The notes under the pieces: model-generated | Databases searched by the model: none | What the model saw: the letters and a program-made list of their open reading frames with translations, nothing else | Told to the model about the DNA's origin: nothing | Position numbers and translations under genes: made by a program | In this document: positions 33,255 through 41,950 of the stretch, one piece after another | Position numbering within the stretch: position 1 is the first letter of the stretch | Layout of the letters: every line of letters starts with the position of its first letter | Assembly (NCBI GenBank): GCA_002238415.1 | Contig: MPMI01000009.1 | Coordinates: 54,276-118,275 of the forward strand | Reading direction: 5' to 3' | Source of the DNA: Desulfurellaceae bacterium bin18 | GTDB taxonomy: Bacteria > Desulfobacterota > Binatia > Bin18 | Length of the DNA stretch: 64,000 nucleotides

Positions 33255-33949
33255 TGGCCCGCCTCTACTTCTTCGCCGAAGGTCCGACAGAACTGACATT
33301 TGCTAATACCGTCTTGAAGCCGCATCTGGCGAATTTTGGCGTTTACATGCAAGGAGCGATTTTAATTGCGCACGCTAGAAAGAAAAGAAGGGTTCATCGA
33401 GGAGGTGGAAGAAACTTCACAGCAATGCAGAGCGATATTCATCGCTTTCTCAAGCATGACTCGGGGAATGATGTATTCTTTACCACGATGATTGACCTTT
33501 ATGCGCTCCATCGTAACTTTCCTGGCCTTGAAGAAGCTGAGAAATTACGCAACACCCCGTACAAGCGAGTGGAGGCACTCGAAAGATCGTGGCTCGATGA
33601 GACCCGCGATGATCGCTTCATCCCGTTTATTCAGTTGCATGAATTTGAGGCGTATTTGTTTTCTGATGTATCCCAGTTCGCTTTCTTCTTTGACAATGCA
33701 GATTCCAAAATTTCTGCCTTGCAGAGAGTTGTCGATGGCGTCCAGTCCCCGGAACTGATCAACGATGGGCAACATACGGCTCCATCGAAGCGGATCAATG
33801 GCCAATTTTCTGAATACGAAAGATCGAAAACAAGAGTTGGCCCACAGATGGCTGAGCGTATCGGCTTGGAGAACCTCCGATCTAAATGCTCTCATTTCAG
33901 GGCGTGGATTGAGCGCCTGGAGAGCCTTGGAGCGGGACCAGTCTCGTAG
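33254..33949 (+). CDS. DUF4276 (Toprim-like) partner protein
   Basis: The ATG at 33254 overlaps the ATPase stop. The 231-aa protein shows DUF4276 landmarks: FFAEGPTELTFANTVL (E9, E13), TTMIDLYALHRNFPGLEEAE (D81) and IPFIQLHEFEAYLF (H129, E130, E132). DUF4276 is related to the Toprim-like nuclease folds of OLD and RloB proteins; the conserved Glu and Asp would bind catalytic metal. With the upstream AAA ATPase it makes a compact two-gene unit, so it is the likely effector. Endonuclease activity is inference; an RNase or nucleotide-targeting effector is equally possible. Confidence 0.8.
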   Translation: MARLYFFAEGPTELTFANTVLKPHLANFGVYMQGAILIAHARKKRRVHRGGGRNFTAMQSDIHRFLKHDSGNDVFFTTMIDLYALHRNFPGLEEAEKLRNTPYKRVEALERSWLDETRDDRFIPFIQLHEFEAYLFSDVSQFAFFFDNADSKISALQRVVDGVQSPELINDGQHTAPSKRINGQFSEYERSKTRVGPQMAERIGLENLRSKCSHFRAWIERLESLGAGPVS

Positions 33950-34073
33950 GAGATCGGACAGCCTGCCGGCGCTCACCGTTCCAGTCCGCCCCCTTTGCTG
34001 ACGAGAAAGGAGCTATGCTAGAAAAGGGTGGGTCGTGCAGATCGCTGATGCCATTCAGGCCCTACCCGGTAGG

Positions 34074-34096
34074 CCTGTCCTGAGCCTGTCGAAGGG
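34074..34096. repeat. Short dispersed CCTGTCCTGAGCCTGTCGAAG-type repeat
   Basis: The spacer before tal-pgi carries CCTGTCCTGAGCCTGTCGA and AGGG, a sequence type known from many environmental genomes as a short extragenic repeat. An imperfect hairpin AGGCC(C)TACC/GGTAGGCCT lies immediately upstream. Only one copy is seen in the window. Confidence 0.35.
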
Positions 34097-34135
34097 AATG
34101 AGTGCCTGGGGTGAGGGGGAAGGACGAGGAAGAGC

Positions 34136-37000
34136 ATGGAAAATCCATTAGTTGCCGTCCAGCAATTGGGTCAAAGTATCTGGTATGACAATATCCAGCG
34201 CAGCCTTATCTCTTCTGGTGATCTCCAGGCCATGGTCGAGCACGACGGCCTGCTCGGTATGACGTCGAACCCGGCCATTTTTGAGAAGGCGCTGACGGGC
34301 AGTTCCGATTACGATCGACCCATGCAGGCCCTGGTTGAACAGGGGGTGGGGTCGGCCATAGACGTGTATGAGCGTCTGGCGATTCAGGACATACGGCTGG
34401 CCGCGGACGTGCTGTTTGAGGTCTATCGGAAAACCGAGGGCAAAGACGGCTATGTCAGCCTTGAGGTCTCTCCCTATCTGGCCCATGACACGCAAGGGAC
34501 CCTCGAAGAAGCCCGGCGTTTGTACACAATGGTCGATCGGACCAACGTCATGATTAAGGTGCCGGCCACCCAAGCCGGCGTTCCGGCCATCGCCCAGCTA
34601 ATCGGCGAGGGGATCAATATCAATGTGACCCTGCTCTTTGCGGTTGAAGCGTACGAAGCGGTTGCCGAGGCGTACTTGGACGGCTTGGAGCAGCTCGCTC
34701 AAAAGGGCGGGGACCTGAGCTCAGTGGCGAGTGTCGCCAGCTTTTTTATCAGTCGCATCGACACTCTGATCGACGAGAAACTCAGCCAGGCTGTTGAGGC
34801 CGCAGACGGTGCAGAGCAAAAGGCCAAGATCGAGCGCCTGCTCGGGAAAGTCGCTATTGCGAACGCAAAAATTGCCTATGCGACGTATAAAAATCTGATG
34901 GCCAGCGAACGCTGGCAGGCCCTCGAAGCAAACGGGGCGCGACCGCAACGCCTGCTCTGGGCCAGCACGAGTACGAAAAACCCGCGCTATTCCAAAACGC
35001 TTTATGTTGACGAACTGATTGGCCCGGACACCGTCAATACCATGCCGGGCGAAACCTTTATGGCCTTCCGGGATGGAGGCCGAGCCGAGCCACGGCTGAC
35101 CACCAACTGGGAAGAAAACCTGGAGAACGCACGGACTATCATCCGCACCTTGGCCGAGGTCGGCGTGTCTCTGCACGATGCGACCGACCAGCTCCTGGCT
35201 GAAGCCGTGCGTAAATTCGTTGAACCGTTTGACGCTCTGCTGAGTTCAATAGAACGCAAGCGTCAAGCCATGCTGGGCAGTGAACTGGCTCAGCAGACGT
35301 ATAGTCTGGATGGCGTTTCCGCCCTCATTGAAACCACCCTGAAAGACTGGCGGACACAGGGGAAAGTCCGGCGCTTATGGCAAAAGGATCCTGAGCTCTG
35401 GTCGGGAAGTGACGAGAATCAGTGGCTTGGCTGGCTCGATATCGTCGAGGCGCAGCGGACGAATCTCAGCCCCCTCATGCAGCTTGCCGAAGAGATCAAG
35501 GCTGACGACTTTCAGCACATTCTCCTGCTTGGTATGGGCGGGTCGAGCTTGGGCCCGGAGGTCCTGAAACGCACCTTTGGCGTGATGGACGGCTATCCGG
35601 AACTCCTTGTGCTTGACTCGACCGTGCCGGCCCAGGTCAGAGCCTGTGCACAAAAAATCGATCCCAGGAAGACTCTGTTTATTGTCTCTTCAAAGTCGGG
35701 TGGGACGACCGAGCCAAGCGTCTTTACGCAGTATTTCTTTGACCAAGTCGCCCAGGCCATTGGCGCGGACAGAGCTGGCTCGCGGTTTATTGCCATCACT
35801 GACCCCGACAGCCCGCTCCAACAGCTTGCCGAACACCGTCGGTTCCGCTCCATCTTTCCGGGAGTGCCCAGCATTGGCGGACGATATTCGGCCCTGTCGA
35901 ATTTTGGCATGGTTCCGGCCGCCCTGATGGGCATTGACGTCCAGCGCTTTCTGGACCGCTCCGCCCTGATGGTCCAGACCTGCTCGGCGAGTGTGCCGCC
36001 CGAGGTCAATCCCGGTGTCACGCTGGGAACGATTATGGGCACCCTGGCGCAACACGGTCGAGACAAGGTGACGCTCGTGACTTCGCCGGGTATCGACGCC
36101 TTAGGCGCGTGGCTTGAGCAACTCCTTGCCGAGTCGACCGGCAAGGAGGGCCACGGGCTTATTCCGATTGACGCAGAGCCCCTGGGTCCGCCCGAGGTCT
36201 ATGGTCAGGATCGGCTCTTTATCTACATCCGACTCAACAGCGTGCCTGCGGCCGAACAGGATGCAGCTCTGGACGCACTCGAAAAAGCCGGCCAGCCGGT
36301 TGTGCGTATCAGCCTCGACGATACGCCCAGCCTTGGTCAGGAATTTTTCCGCTGGGAAATGGCGACGGCTGTGGCCAGCGCCATGCTCGGGGTTCACGCG
36401 TTTAACCAGCCGGATGTGGAAGCCAGTAAAAAGGCCACCCGACAGCTGACCGTGACGTTTGAAGAGACCGGCCAGGTGCCGGACGAGACGCCGTTTTTAG
36501 AGGACCGGGGCCTACGCTTCTTCTCGGATTCGACAAATACTACAGCGCTCCAGGCTGCGGCAGCCGGCCAGGACGCGGTGGCGTTGCTTAGTGCGCATCT
36601 CGGCCTGCTTCAGGCAGGCGATTATTTTGCCATCAACGCCTATATTGAAATGAACGAGGAAACCTGCGCTGAACTGCAAGCCCTGCGCCGTGCCGTACGG
36701 GACGCGAAGAAAGTGGCCACTACCCTCGGTTTTGGTCCGCGCTTCCTGCACTCCACCGGCCAACTGCATAAGGGCGGTCCCAACTCCGGCGTTTTTCTGC
36801 AGATTACGTCAGACGATGCCAACGATCTGGACATTCCTGGCCAGCGCTATAGTTTTGGCACTCTGAAACGCTTTCAAGCCCAAGGTGACCTTGCGGTGCT
36901 GGCCGAACGGGGGCGGCGAGTGCTGCGCGTCCACCTCGGGTCGGACGTACCGGCCGGCTTGCAAACCTTGTGCGAGACAATCACGCAAGCCCTGGCCTAG
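34136..37000 (+). CDS. tal-pgi: Bifunctional transaldolase / glucose-6-phosphate isomerase
   Basis: The 954-aa protein fuses two sugar-phosphate enzymes. Residues 1-370 are transaldolase: GMTSNPAIF (41-49), the Schiff-base Lys K141 in VMIKVPAT, and WASTSTKNPRY. Residues about 380-950 are phosphoglucose isomerase-like, with GMGGSSLGPEVLK, SSKSGGTTEP and DPDSPL. Fused tal-pgi proteins are known in several bacterial groups and link the pentose phosphate and glycolytic hexose phosphate pools. ATG follows GGAAGAGC. It lies 30 nt upstream of rpiA, which adds a third pentose phosphate step. Confidence 0.93.
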   Translation: MENPLVAVQQLGQSIWYDNIQRSLISSGDLQAMVEHDGLLGMTSNPAIFEKALTGSSDYDRPMQALVEQGVGSAIDVYERLAIQDIRLAADVLFEVYRKTEGKDGYVSLEVSPYLAHDTQGTLEEARRLYTMVDRTNVMIKVPATQAGVPAIAQLIGEGININVTLLFAVEAYEAVAEAYLDGLEQLAQKGGDLSSVASVASFFISRIDTLIDEKLSQAVEAADGAEQKAKIERLLGKVAIANAKIAYATYKNLMASERWQALEANGARPQRLLWASTSTKNPRYSKTLYVDELIGPDTVNTMPGETFMAFRDGGRAEPRLTTNWEENLENARTIIRTLAEVGVSLHDATDQLLAEAVRKFVEPFDALLSSIERKRQAMLGSELAQQTYSLDGVSALIETTLKDWRTQGKVRRLWQKDPELWSGSDENQWLGWLDIVEAQRTNLSPLMQLAEEIKADDFQHILLLGMGGSSLGPEVLKRTFGVMDGYPELLVLDSTVPAQVRACAQKIDPRKTLFIVSSKSGGTTEPSVFTQYFFDQVAQAIGADRAGSRFIAITDPDSPLQQLAEHRRFRSIFPGVPSIGGRYSALSNFGMVPAALMGIDVQRFLDRSALMVQTCSASVPPEVNPGVTLGTIMGTLAQHGRDKVTLVTSPGIDALGAWLEQLLAESTGKEGHGLIPIDAEPLGPPEVYGQDRLFIYIRLNSVPAAEQDAALDALEKAGQPVVRISLDDTPSLGQEFFRWEMATAVASAMLGVHAFNQPDVEASKKATRQLTVTFEETGQVPDETPFLEDRGLRFFSDSTNTTALQAAAAGQDAVALLSAHLGLLQAGDYFAINAYIEMNEETCAELQALRRAVRDAKKVATTLGFGPRFLHSTGQLHKGGPNSGVFLQITSDDANDLDIPGQRYSFGTLKRFQAQGDLAVLAERGRRVLRVHLGSDVPAGLQTLCETITQALA

Positions 37001-37029
37001 GGGTTTCTCCTGACACAGCAGAGCAAGGT

Positions 37030-37692
37030 ATGACCATCGCCGAACGCGCCCTCGAATTTGTTAAAGACGGAGATGTCGTTGGTCTGGGCACGGGCCGGGC
37101 CGCGAGCGCTTTCGTGCGTGCGCTTGGCGCTCGGGTGCGTGCCGGCTTACGTATTCGTGGGATTCCGACCTCCCAAGTAACGAAGGCTCTCGCCCAGGAG
37201 TTGAGCATTCCCCTGACGACGGTTGATGCCGTCGAGAGTATTGATATTGCCGTCGATGGGGCTGATGAGGTTGATCCCGACCTGAACCTCATCAAAGGCT
37301 ACGGCGGTGCCCTGGTCCGCGAAAAGATCGTAGCTGCCGCAGCCCGAAAATTCATCGTTCTGGTGGGTACTGAAAAGTTGGTGTCCGTGCTCGGAGAGCG
37401 CGGCCGGCTGCCGGTTGAAGTCGTGCCGTTCGGGGTGGCGACGTGCTGTCGCCACCTCCGGGCGTTATCCTGCGACCCAATACCTCGTGAGACTGACTTT
37501 GGTGTGTTCCTCTCTGATAACGGTAACGCTATTATTGACTGTGCGATCAGTACGATTCCAGCTCTCGCCCAATTTGAACAAGACCTCCTCTCGATTCCCG
37601 GCGTTGTTGACTCGGGGCTGTTTGTGGGGATGGCCCCTACCGTTCTCGTTCAGGACGGGGAGAACGTCAGAGTTCTTCAGTCAAGCGAATAA
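37030..37692 (+). CDS. rpiA: Ribose-5-phosphate isomerase A
   Basis: The 220-aa enzyme interconverts ribose-5-P and ribulose-5-P. Motifs: GLGTGRAAS (18-26, the phosphate loop), DGADEVD (76-82), KGYGGALVREK (89-99, catalytic Glu in REK). The phosphate loop has Arg where GTGSTA is usual, and GY replaces GG in the glycine run, mild variations. The ATG at 37030 fits the family start; an upstream in-frame GTG would overlap tal-pgi. It follows tal-pgi in the same direction, so both are probably on one transcript. Confidence 0.9.
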   Translation: MTIAERALEFVKDGDVVGLGTGRAASAFVRALGARVRAGLRIRGIPTSQVTKALAQELSIPLTTVDAVESIDIAVDGADEVDPDLNLIKGYGGALVREKIVAAAARKFIVLVGTEKLVSVLGERGRLPVEVVPFGVATCCRHLRALSCDPIPRETDFGVFLSDNGNAIIDCAISTIPALAQFEQDLLSIPGVVDSGLFVGMAPTVLVQDGENVRVLQSSE

Positions 37693-37703
37693 GCCGGACG
37701 CCT

Positions 37704-38318
37704 ATGGATCCCGAACAACTGCTTCAGTTCTGGTTCGCCGACGCGGCTTCAGACGCGCGCAAGGCCGAAGGGCGTTATCCTTTTTGGTTTCAGGCCACAC
37801 CCGAAACCGACGCCGTCATCCACACCCGTTTTTCCGATCTCGTGAGGCAAGCCCAGTCCGGTGGACTGGCGTCCTGGGAGTCTCATCCTCGCGGGTGGCT
37901 GGCGCTGATTATCGCCCTCGATCAGTTGCCGCGTAATCTCTATCGCGGCACGGCCGCAGCCTTTGCAGCCGATCCCTTAGCGCAACACGTCACCCGGCGC
38001 GGCTTTGAGCGCACCTTTTATTCCTCTTTGAGTGTGCTGGAGCAACTGTTTTGTTTGATGCCGTTCCAGCACGCCGAGGACCTGGCACTCCAAGAGGAAG
38101 CGGTACGTCGCGGAGATGCCGTGCTGGCGACCGCTCCCCCGGAGTGGACCGCACTAATCGAAGATTTTCAAGGCTCGGCCCGAAAGCATCTGTCTATTAT
38201 CCAGCGCTTCGGTCGCTTTCCGCACCGCAACGTCCTGCTCGGACGAACGTCCACACCGGAAGAACAGGCGTTTCTGGACTCCGGCAGCGGATCGTTCGGA
38301 CAGGCCCAAAAGAGTTAA
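37704..38318 (+). CDS. DUF924 family protein
   Basis: The 204-aa helical protein matches DUF924, a TPR-like family: MDPEQLLQFWFADAAS, RYPFWFQATPETDAVI, GWLALIIALDQLPRNLYRGTA and SLSVLEQLFCLMPFQHAEDL are typical landmarks. Function is unknown across bacteria. No signal peptide or catalytic motif is evident. It begins 11 nt after rpiA and precedes a DUF1330 gene by 22 nt, all on the plus strand, so it may share the sugar-phosphate transcript without being part of the pathway. Confidence 0.85.
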   Translation: MDPEQLLQFWFADAASDARKAEGRYPFWFQATPETDAVIHTRFSDLVRQAQSGGLASWESHPRGWLALIIALDQLPRNLYRGTAAAFAADPLAQHVTRRGFERTFYSSLSVLEQLFCLMPFQHAEDLALQEEAVRRGDAVLATAPPEWTALIEDFQGSARKHLSIIQRFGRFPHRNVLLGRTSTPEEQAFLDSGSGSFGQAQKS

Positions 38319-38340
38319 ACACTATTCAAGGAGGATAACG

Positions 38341-38646
38341 ATGTCAGCCTATTTTATTTTGACCCAGACGATTACGGATCCGGAGCGATACCAGAAAGAG
38401 TACATCCCCGGAGTATTACCTTTTCTGGCCAAGTATAAGGCCGAAGTCGTGGTGGCCGACTTTAACGCAACCCCGCTCCAGGGTGAGCCTGCAAAAGGGG
38501 TGGTGGTCGTCAAATTCCCTTCCGAGCAAGCAATACAGGACTTTGTGGATGACCCGGAGTACAAGCCGGTCAAAGATATCCGTCTGGCGATTACGACAAA
38601 TGCCAGCGCCGTGATGGCGCCGGCATTCAAACCGCCCCAGGGCTGA
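38341..38646 (+). CDS. DUF1330 family protein
   Basis: The 101-aa protein has a very strong RBS (AAGGAGGATAACG) and the DUF1330 dimeric alpha/beta barrel pattern: YFILTQTITDPERYQKEYIPGV, KYKAEVVVADFN, KGVVVVKFPSEQAIQDFVDDPEYKPVKDIR. Members bind small ligands and act in some degradation pathways; no reaction can be given. It is the last gene of the plus-strand run and converges with the formamidase-like gene, 22 nt away. Confidence 0.88.
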   Translation: MSAYFILTQTITDPERYQKEYIPGVLPFLAKYKAEVVVADFNATPLQGEPAKGVVVVKFPSEQAIQDFVDDPEYKPVKDIRLAITTNASAVMAPAFKPPQG

Positions 38647-38667
38647 GGAAGCGGTTGGGTCGGATAC

Positions 38668-39534
38668 TTATAGATTGAGAATGTCCCGATCTATTGCGGC
38701 CCGCACATGACACGGAGAGCCAGCCGCTTCTGAAATACGCAGGTCGGCGGCAACGCTGGCCAGCATAGCGGCTTCGGTTGGGTTGACCCCGGCGCGATCC
38801 TCTAGGAGGCGAGACAGGTCTTCCAGGGCCTGACGTGCGGCGACTTCCATCGTCTCTCCGTCACCCATGGTGAGGACTTCATCTTGCGTGATCACCAGCG
38901 GTCGCTGCACCGGAAATTCGTGCGCGACACGACAGCGTAGCGTCACTTCCGCCGCGATTTCAACCGCCGAAGCCGTTGCCTCGCCGTCGCCCATCCGGGC
39001 ATGCACATCTTCTATGCTCAGCAGGCCACCCTCGACACTCACCGGCAGAAACACAGTAGAACCGCTGCCGAGCTGACTATTACTGAGCTGACCGCCAAAA
39101 GCGCCGACCGCGTTGCTGGGCAGGGAGCCATCGGCAGGAGCGAGGCCAATTTTGCTGATATTCGGAATAAACGGCAGGCTGATCGTGTCGTTGTAGCGAA
39201 TACGATTGCCCTCAATCGGCACGACCTTTTTGCAGAATTCGACCTGGTCCTTGAGTAAGCCGTAGCCCGGAATCGCCACCACATAGCCAAAGCCCAGTGC
39301 AGGCCTAATGTCCAGGACTTCGATTGCCAGAGTGTGGCCGGGCTGGGCGCCTTCGATCCATACCGGGCCGGTCATCACGGACAACTGCTCCATGGGCCAC
39401 TGACCGCCGTCGTTCCAGTCGCGGAAGCGATCGTTGGTTTCCATGACAAAGACTTCTCCCGGCTGGACGCGGGCCGCCGGTGGATGGGTGGCGTCAAAGG
39501 TACGGACAATGTGCTCTTTACTGATTGTTTGCAT
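38668..39534 (-). CDS. Acetamidase/formamidase family protein
   Basis: The 288-aa protein belongs to the FmdA/AmdA family: IRTFDATHPPAARVQPGEVFVMETND near the start, TGPVWIEGAQPGHTLAIEVLDI, PVSVEGGLLSIEDVHARMGDGE, and a late LTMGDGETMEVAARQALEDL. The DVHARMGDGE metal-ligand motif (His/Asp) is present. Family members hydrolyse formamide or short amides to ammonia and acid. The usual length is 300-400 aa, so this is a short form. It is the last gene of the minus-strand group, with a DUF3817 gene 14 nt upstream. Confidence 0.87.
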   Translation of the reverse strand: MQTISKEHIVRTFDATHPPAARVQPGEVFVMETNDRFRDWNDGGQWPMEQLSVMTGPVWIEGAQPGHTLAIEVLDIRPALGFGYVVAIPGYGLLKDQVEFCKKVVPIEGNRIRYNDTISLPFIPNISKIGLAPADGSLPSNAVGAFGGQLSNSQLGSGSTVFLPVSVEGGLLSIEDVHARMGDGEATASAVEIAAEVTLRCRVAHEFPVQRPLVITQDEVLTMGDGETMEVAARQALEDLSRLLEDRAGVNPTEAAMLASVAADLRISEAAGSPCHVRAAIDRDILNL

Positions 39535-39548
39535 GGCTTTCTCCTTTT

Positions 39549-39866
39549 CTAGACCGGTGTTTTTTCCCTCAGTGCCTCATCCTCTCTGCGTAATCCCCTA
39601 TCAATCACAAAGGGTCCAAAAGGCAACAGCGCGGCAACGAAAATCCGACCGGCTTTTTTCAGGTCCCAGCCGGCCGCGTCTTTTGCGGTGAGTAATACGC
39701 CGCAAAACCAGAGAAACAGCAGGCCGTGAATCAGACCGACAATCCGTACCGCCAGCGGCTGTCCCCACACATACTTCAGCGGCATGGCGATACCGAGCAG
39801 CACGAGAAAAGAGATACCTTCCAGAATACCAACCAAGCGTAGTCGTCCGATAGGGGTACGAGTCAT
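39549..39866 (-). CDS. DUF3817 membrane protein
   Basis: The 105-aa protein has three hydrophobic spans (LRLVGILEGISFLVLLGIAMP, VRIVGLIHGLLFLWFCGVLLT, IFVAALLPFGPFVIDRGL) separated by short loops, matching DUF3817 small integral membrane proteins. The IHGLLF and ending DRGL segments are diagnostic. Function is unknown; the family is common in envelopes. It is encoded between the 2OG oxygenase and the formamidase-like gene on the minus strand with short gaps, so cotranscription is likely though the role need not be linked. Confidence 0.85.
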   Translation of the reverse strand: MTRTPIGRLRLVGILEGISFLVLLGIAMPLKYVWGQPLAVRIVGLIHGLLFLWFCGVLLTAKDAAGWDLKKAGRIFVAALLPFGPFVIDRGLRREDEALREKTPV

Positions 39867-39901
39867 GATAGTAGATGAAGTCTGTTCCTTTTCCGAGTGA
39901 C

Positions 39902-40921
39902 CTATGCCGACTCCGGCCTATCGTAGCTGCGCTTTCCCAGCGCAAAATTCTCTGCCATAAACCACCGGAGGTAATCGACACAGGCGATAGGCGGTTCTTG
40001 GGGCGGGTTGTCCGGGCCGCGGCAGGTTGGCAGACAGTCAATGATTGTGTCCGCCGTGGGCTGCACAAAGAGAGGTACCGAATAGCGGTCCTCCCCCGAG
40101 GTGTTGATGACCCGGTGCGGTGTGGACCGGACCCGTCCGTTGGACCAACGGGTTAACAGGTCGCCCGCGTTGACCACAAAGGCATCTGGAATGAGCGGCA
40201 TCTTCAGCCACTGACCAGACGGCGACAGAATTTCCAAGCCGAGCTGCTCCGATGTTGCCAGCAGAGTCATGAACGATCCGTCCGTATGCGGACCGACGTG
40301 AAACTCATCGTCAGCCAGCGTATCCGGCGGCATATACGAAACCCGGAGGGCATTGAGGGCTTTATATTTGCGGAACTTATGCGCAAAGAAGTCGCGCTCA
40401 AGCCCGAGGGCCAAGGCGTATAAGGGCATCATCTGAATCGCCAGGTCCTCCGTGGCTTCAAAAAAATCCTGAACCGCCTGTCGAAAGAGTGGCATATGGT
40501 CTGGCCACGGGTTCTGGCGCGTTTCCGAGCCAGGTCCCCAGTCGCGTTGCAGAATCAGGACTTCACACACGTCGGGTTTTTTCGTGCCGGTGTAATATGG
40601 CGAGGTTTTGAGCAACTCGCCCCGCCTGGGTACATAGCCGACCCCGTAGGCATTCATCTTGAGCGGCAGCTTCCGCTCAAGCGGCAGGCAGTAGAACGCC
40701 GCGGTTTGTTTAATCAGATGGTCACGCAGGCCTTTGGCAACGCCGTGGTTCAGAATATAGAAGAAACCAGTCTGTTCGAGCGCGGAGCGGAGTTCTGTTG
40801 CGGTTTTTTCGGCCGCTCCGTCTTCGCCTGCGAGAAACGGACCAAGATCAAGGGTCGGGATGTCTTCGTCAGTTGCGTTCTGGTGCGTTGGGCGTCCAGA
40901 GATGTTTTGCTCGGCTTTCAT
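39902..40921 (-). CDS. 2-oxoglutarate/Fe(II) oxygenase (isopenicillin N synthase family)
   Basis: The 339-aa enzyme carries the 2-His-1-carboxylate facial triad: H212 and D214 in GPHTDGSF, and H269 in RSTPHRV, plus the R279-X-S281 pair for 2-oxoglutarate binding. The N-terminal DIPTLDLGPFL and GFFYILNHGV segments are typical of the non-heme dioxygenase N domain. It hydroxylates, desaturates or ring-closes small molecules; the substrate is unknown. The ATG at 40921 was preferred to a GTG eleven codons upstream because the family N-terminus aligns there; both are possible. It lies between a C-N hydrolase and a DUF3817 gene. Confidence 0.88.
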   Translation of the reverse strand: MKAEQNISGRPTHQNATDEDIPTLDLGPFLAGEDGAAEKTATELRSALEQTGFFYILNHGVAKGLRDHLIKQTAAFYCLPLERKLPLKMNAYGVGYVPRRGELLKTSPYYTGTKKPDVCEVLILQRDWGPGSETRQNPWPDHMPLFRQAVQDFFEATEDLAIQMMPLYALALGLERDFFAHKFRKYKALNALRVSYMPPDTLADDEFHVGPHTDGSFMTLLATSEQLGLEILSPSGQWLKMPLIPDAFVVNAGDLLTRWSNGRVRSTPHRVINTSGEDRYSVPLFVQPTADTIIDCLPTCRGPDNPPQEPPIACVDYLRWFMAENFALGKRSYDRPESA

Positions 40922-40969
40922 CGTCGTTTCTTCCACTGGATTATCCTCAGGCACGAAGGCTGATACCCC

Positions 40970-41878
40970 TCACTTTCCCGCTGACGCTACGGGTGTACCG
41001 TCCTCGTCTGAGAGGGTCTGGTACAGCTCGGGCCGGCGGTCCGGCATGAAATCCCAGCGTGCTTTGAGCTTTGCGAGCGCGTCCAGGTCGATCGTGGTGA
41101 CAACCAGTTCATCTCCGTCAGTCTGGGCCTTGGCCAATATCTTCCCTTCGGGTGAGATGACCTCACTGCCTCCAATATACTCGACGCCATCTTCAACGCC
41201 GGCTTTTCCGGCCGCGACAATAAAGACTTGATTTTCTATGGCGGCGGCGCGCAGGAGAATTTCGGCGGTTTCATGACCTTCTTCTGGGGGGCGGCCAAAA
41301 GTGGGCGTATTGTATGGAATGCAGATCAGCTCAGCCCCGCCGAGCGCGAGCGCCCGGTAGGCCTCTGAGAAACGCCGGTCATAACAGATGAGCATGCCCA
41401 GCTTGGCCGACTCGCCGGTACGCAACGCCGTCACCGGAAAGCCCAGATTCCCTTCTGTAAAATAGCGCTTCTCAAAAATATCGAGGCCCTCCCATCGTGG
41501 CTCGACCACACCGGGAATATGAGCCTTGCGGTATTTCTGGACAATGGTCCCGCTCGGATCAATGAGAACCGCCGTATTATAGACTTGGTCGTTTTCACGC
41601 TCGGCAAAGGGAAAGACCCAGTGTAATTCCGCCTGACGCGCGGCCTCAAAAAGGGGCTGGGTTACGGCTGAAGGCAGACCGTCTTCGGGAAAATCCTGCC
41701 AGGCTTCGCGTACCCGCGTGGCAAAATACGGGGTCAGGGAAAGCTCGGAAAAGGTCAGTAGTTCGACGTCGCGCCGTCCGGCTTCTTGAATCAGTGCGAC
41801 CATGCGTTCGACGGTCTGGGCCTTGGTGCTGGAACTCGGCCCAAGCTGGGCCGCCGCAACAGTGAAAGAACGTGTCAT
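40970..41878 (-). CDS. Carbon-nitrogen hydrolase (carbamoyl/amide-type)
   Basis: The 302-aa nitrilase-superfamily enzyme has the complete triad: E45 (TFSELSLT), K118 (KYRKAHIPG) and nucleophile C165 (GMLICYDRRF). Wording (DRRFSEAYRALALGGAE, PYNTPTFGRPPEEGHETAEILLR) resembles N-carbamoyl-amino acid amidohydrolases and beta-ureidopropionase-like enzymes. That fits the nearby dihydropyrimidinase, which would produce N-carbamoyl acids. ATG 41878 has no Shine-Dalgarno sequence; instead a 17-bp hairpin ends 6 nt upstream. It follows the pyridoxamine oxidase-like gene on the minus strand. Confidence 0.88.
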   Translation of the reverse strand: MTRSFTVAAAQLGPSSSTKAQTVERMVALIQEAGRRDVELLTFSELSLTPYFATRVREAWQDFPEDGLPSAVTQPLFEAARQAELHWVFPFAERENDQVYNTAVLIDPSGTIVQKYRKAHIPGVVEPRWEGLDIFEKRYFTEGNLGFPVTALRTGESAKLGMLICYDRRFSEAYRALALGGAELICIPYNTPTFGRPPEEGHETAEILLRAAAIENQVFIVAAGKAGVEDGVEYIGGSEVISPEGKILAKAQTDGDELVVTTIDLDALAKLKARWDFMPDRRPELYQTLSDEDGTPVASAGK

Positions 41879-41883
41879 GCCGT

Positions 41884-41937
41884 AAAGAGTAAACGTGTCC
41901 AGCCCTTCATGTCTAGTGGAGGATACGTTTACTCTTT
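41884..41937 (-). promoter_or_regulatory. Long hairpin directly before the C-N hydrolase start
   Basis: AAAGAGTAAACGTGTCC (41884-41900) pairs with GGATACGTTTACTCTTT (41921-41937): 17 bp with one G-T wobble and a 13-bp perfect core, loop 20 nt. On the minus strand it begins 13 nt past the stop of the upstream gene and ends 5 nt before the next ATG, replacing a ribosome binding site. An attenuator, an operator palindrome or a small mobile repeat all fit. Confidence 0.6.
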
Positions 41938-41950
41938 GTCTCCTTGCGCT

